Positions 32,306 through 32,878 of a stretch of DNA of 32,878 nt are shown here, one piece after another. The DNA lies in the NCBI GenBank assembly GCA_016223105.1, contig JACRPR010000098.1, positions 1 to 32,878 of the forward strand, given 5' to 3'. The translations under genes and the position numbers were made by a program. The first letter of the stretch is position 1. Each line of letters starts with the position of its first letter. The notes beneath the pieces are model-generated. The model saw only the letters and a program-made list of their open reading frames with translations, searched no databases and was not told the DNA's origin. The stretch is from Chloroflexota bacterium (GTDB lineage Bacteria > Chloroflexota > Anaerolineae > UBA4142).

Positions 32306-32878
32306 ATGAGAAAAATTTTTCTTTTGGGGTTCTTTTTAGTTGCAATTATTTTTCAGCAGACAACTTACGCCTATGACCCCGATCTGAACGGTGGGTGTTG
32401 GGGTTGTGATAGTGGAGGCGGGGGGGGTGGATTTTGCGATGTGAATCCCGATCTTTGCGGTGGAGGAGATGAAGAGGCAGGTATAGACGTTCAACAAGGC
32501 GGTGGTGGGTACCCTGGTCCGATACAGAATTTGTATCAAAATGCGCTGAACCAATTCGGAACAGCTGATTGTGGTCCTGGTTGCACAGCGAAGATACTTC
32601 CTGACGGTTCACTCCAGATTGATAATAAGGGCGTGGTGACAACTTGGAAAGAAGTTCCTGTTGGCGGCGGCGGCGGCGAGGATCCCAACCCCAACGACAG
32701 TTGCACACCCGTCTCTAAATCCTGTACCTTTCCCGCCTGTCCCAATACCGTCGGAAGTTGCACTTATGCTCCCTGCGGATACGTTTTGCAGGAATCTCAA
32801 ACCTGTTGCCCTGCGGCGGTCAAGCCAACCAAGCCCACCAATCCCGATCCGCCAGACGGTACGACCGACAGAATTTTG
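32306..32878 (+). CDS. Secreted Cys- and Gly-rich protein, C-terminus beyond the window
   Basis: The frame opens at ATG 32306 and stays open to the last base (191 residues); it is not closed. Residues 1-23 form a signal peptide (RKIFLLGFFLVAIIF, cut near TYA). The mature part has Gly runs and many Cys (GGCWGCD, CGPGC, SCTFPACP, CTYAPCGY, QTCCPA), so several disulfides are likely outside the cell, and a Pro/Lys/Thr-rich stretch at the end. I do not recognise the family. Start support is weak: GGAGG touches the ATG directly. The composition differs from the rest of the window, pointing to transfer. Confidence 0.65.
   Translation, partial: MRKIFLLGFFLVAIIFQQTTYAYDPDLNGGCWGCDSGGGGGGFCDVNPDLCGGGDEEAGIDVQQGGGGYPGPIQNLYQNALNQFGTADCGPGCTAKILPDGSLQIDNKGVVTTWKEVPVGGGGGEDPNPNDSCTPVSKSCTFPACPNTVGSCTYAPCGYVLQESQTCCPAAVKPTKPTNPDPPDGTTDRIL

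Overview
The window looks like a piece of a Chloroflexota genome, most likely Anaerolineae-like. The evidence is the set of protein families (secreted HEXXH protease and lipoprotein with Thr/Pro linkers, LysM-C39 protein, PHP-AlbA_2 fusion, cyclodeaminase-like protein beside formate-THF ligase, several toxin-antitoxin pairs), a strong bias for CGCG-containing words, and intergenic palindromes that also intrude into genes. The taxonomic call is inference from gene content; no rRNA or tRNA gene was seen.

Region 1 (1-9770) is almost entirely minus-strand. It starts with a 59-bp inverted repeat that truncates a membrane protein, then a Uma2-like remnant and a broken secreted metalloprotease. Next come two small Cys-rich proteins, a Crp/Fnr regulator, a cupin and a LysE-type exporter. 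Beyond these lie two tandem nitrilase-fold genes (one with an intact catalytic triad, one with all three catalytic residues replaced), mogA, an AbrB/PIN toxin-antitoxin pair, and a P1-family peptidase carrying a repeat-encoded insert just before its predicted self-cleavage site.

Region 2 (9771-15410) holds a UPF0175/DUF3368 toxin-antitoxin cassette on the plus strand, lying between the 5' end of the P1 peptidase gene and a second, diverged copy of that 5' end. It continues with an acetyltransferase broken by a 17-bp tandem duplication, a LysM-C39 secreted protein and a PHP-AlbA_2 protein. A 650-bp stretch without genes follows, made largely of palindromic repeats.

Region 3 (15411-22850) carries housekeeping functions: an hsp20-lon proteostasis pair on the minus strand, an isoaspartyl peptidase/asparaginase and the primary sigma factor rpoD on the plus strand, then a minus-strand operon of two DUF488 proteins and a predicted dual OB-fold protein.

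Region 4 (22950-29251) is plus-strand: an HD-GYP protein followed by a DEDDy nuclease, a one-carbon pair (cyclodeaminase/cyclohydrolase and fhs), a small membrane protein coupled to a PAP2-like protein with an altered C2 motif, and a class III aminotransferase.

Region 5 (29252-32878) is accessory DNA: a MazF-type toxin-antitoxin module with an operator-like palindrome over its promoter, a palindromic element, a MntA/HepT module, a lipoprotein whose base composition changes midway, and a Cys/Gly-rich secreted protein running off the end. From about 31.6 kb onward the CGCG word typical of the rest of the window is absent, which suggests acquired DNA.

Two traits run through the window: four different toxin-antitoxin families in 33 kb, and intergenic repeat families (palindromes and 7-8-bp tandem repeats) that supply stop codons, insert peptides into proteins and probably terminate transcription.
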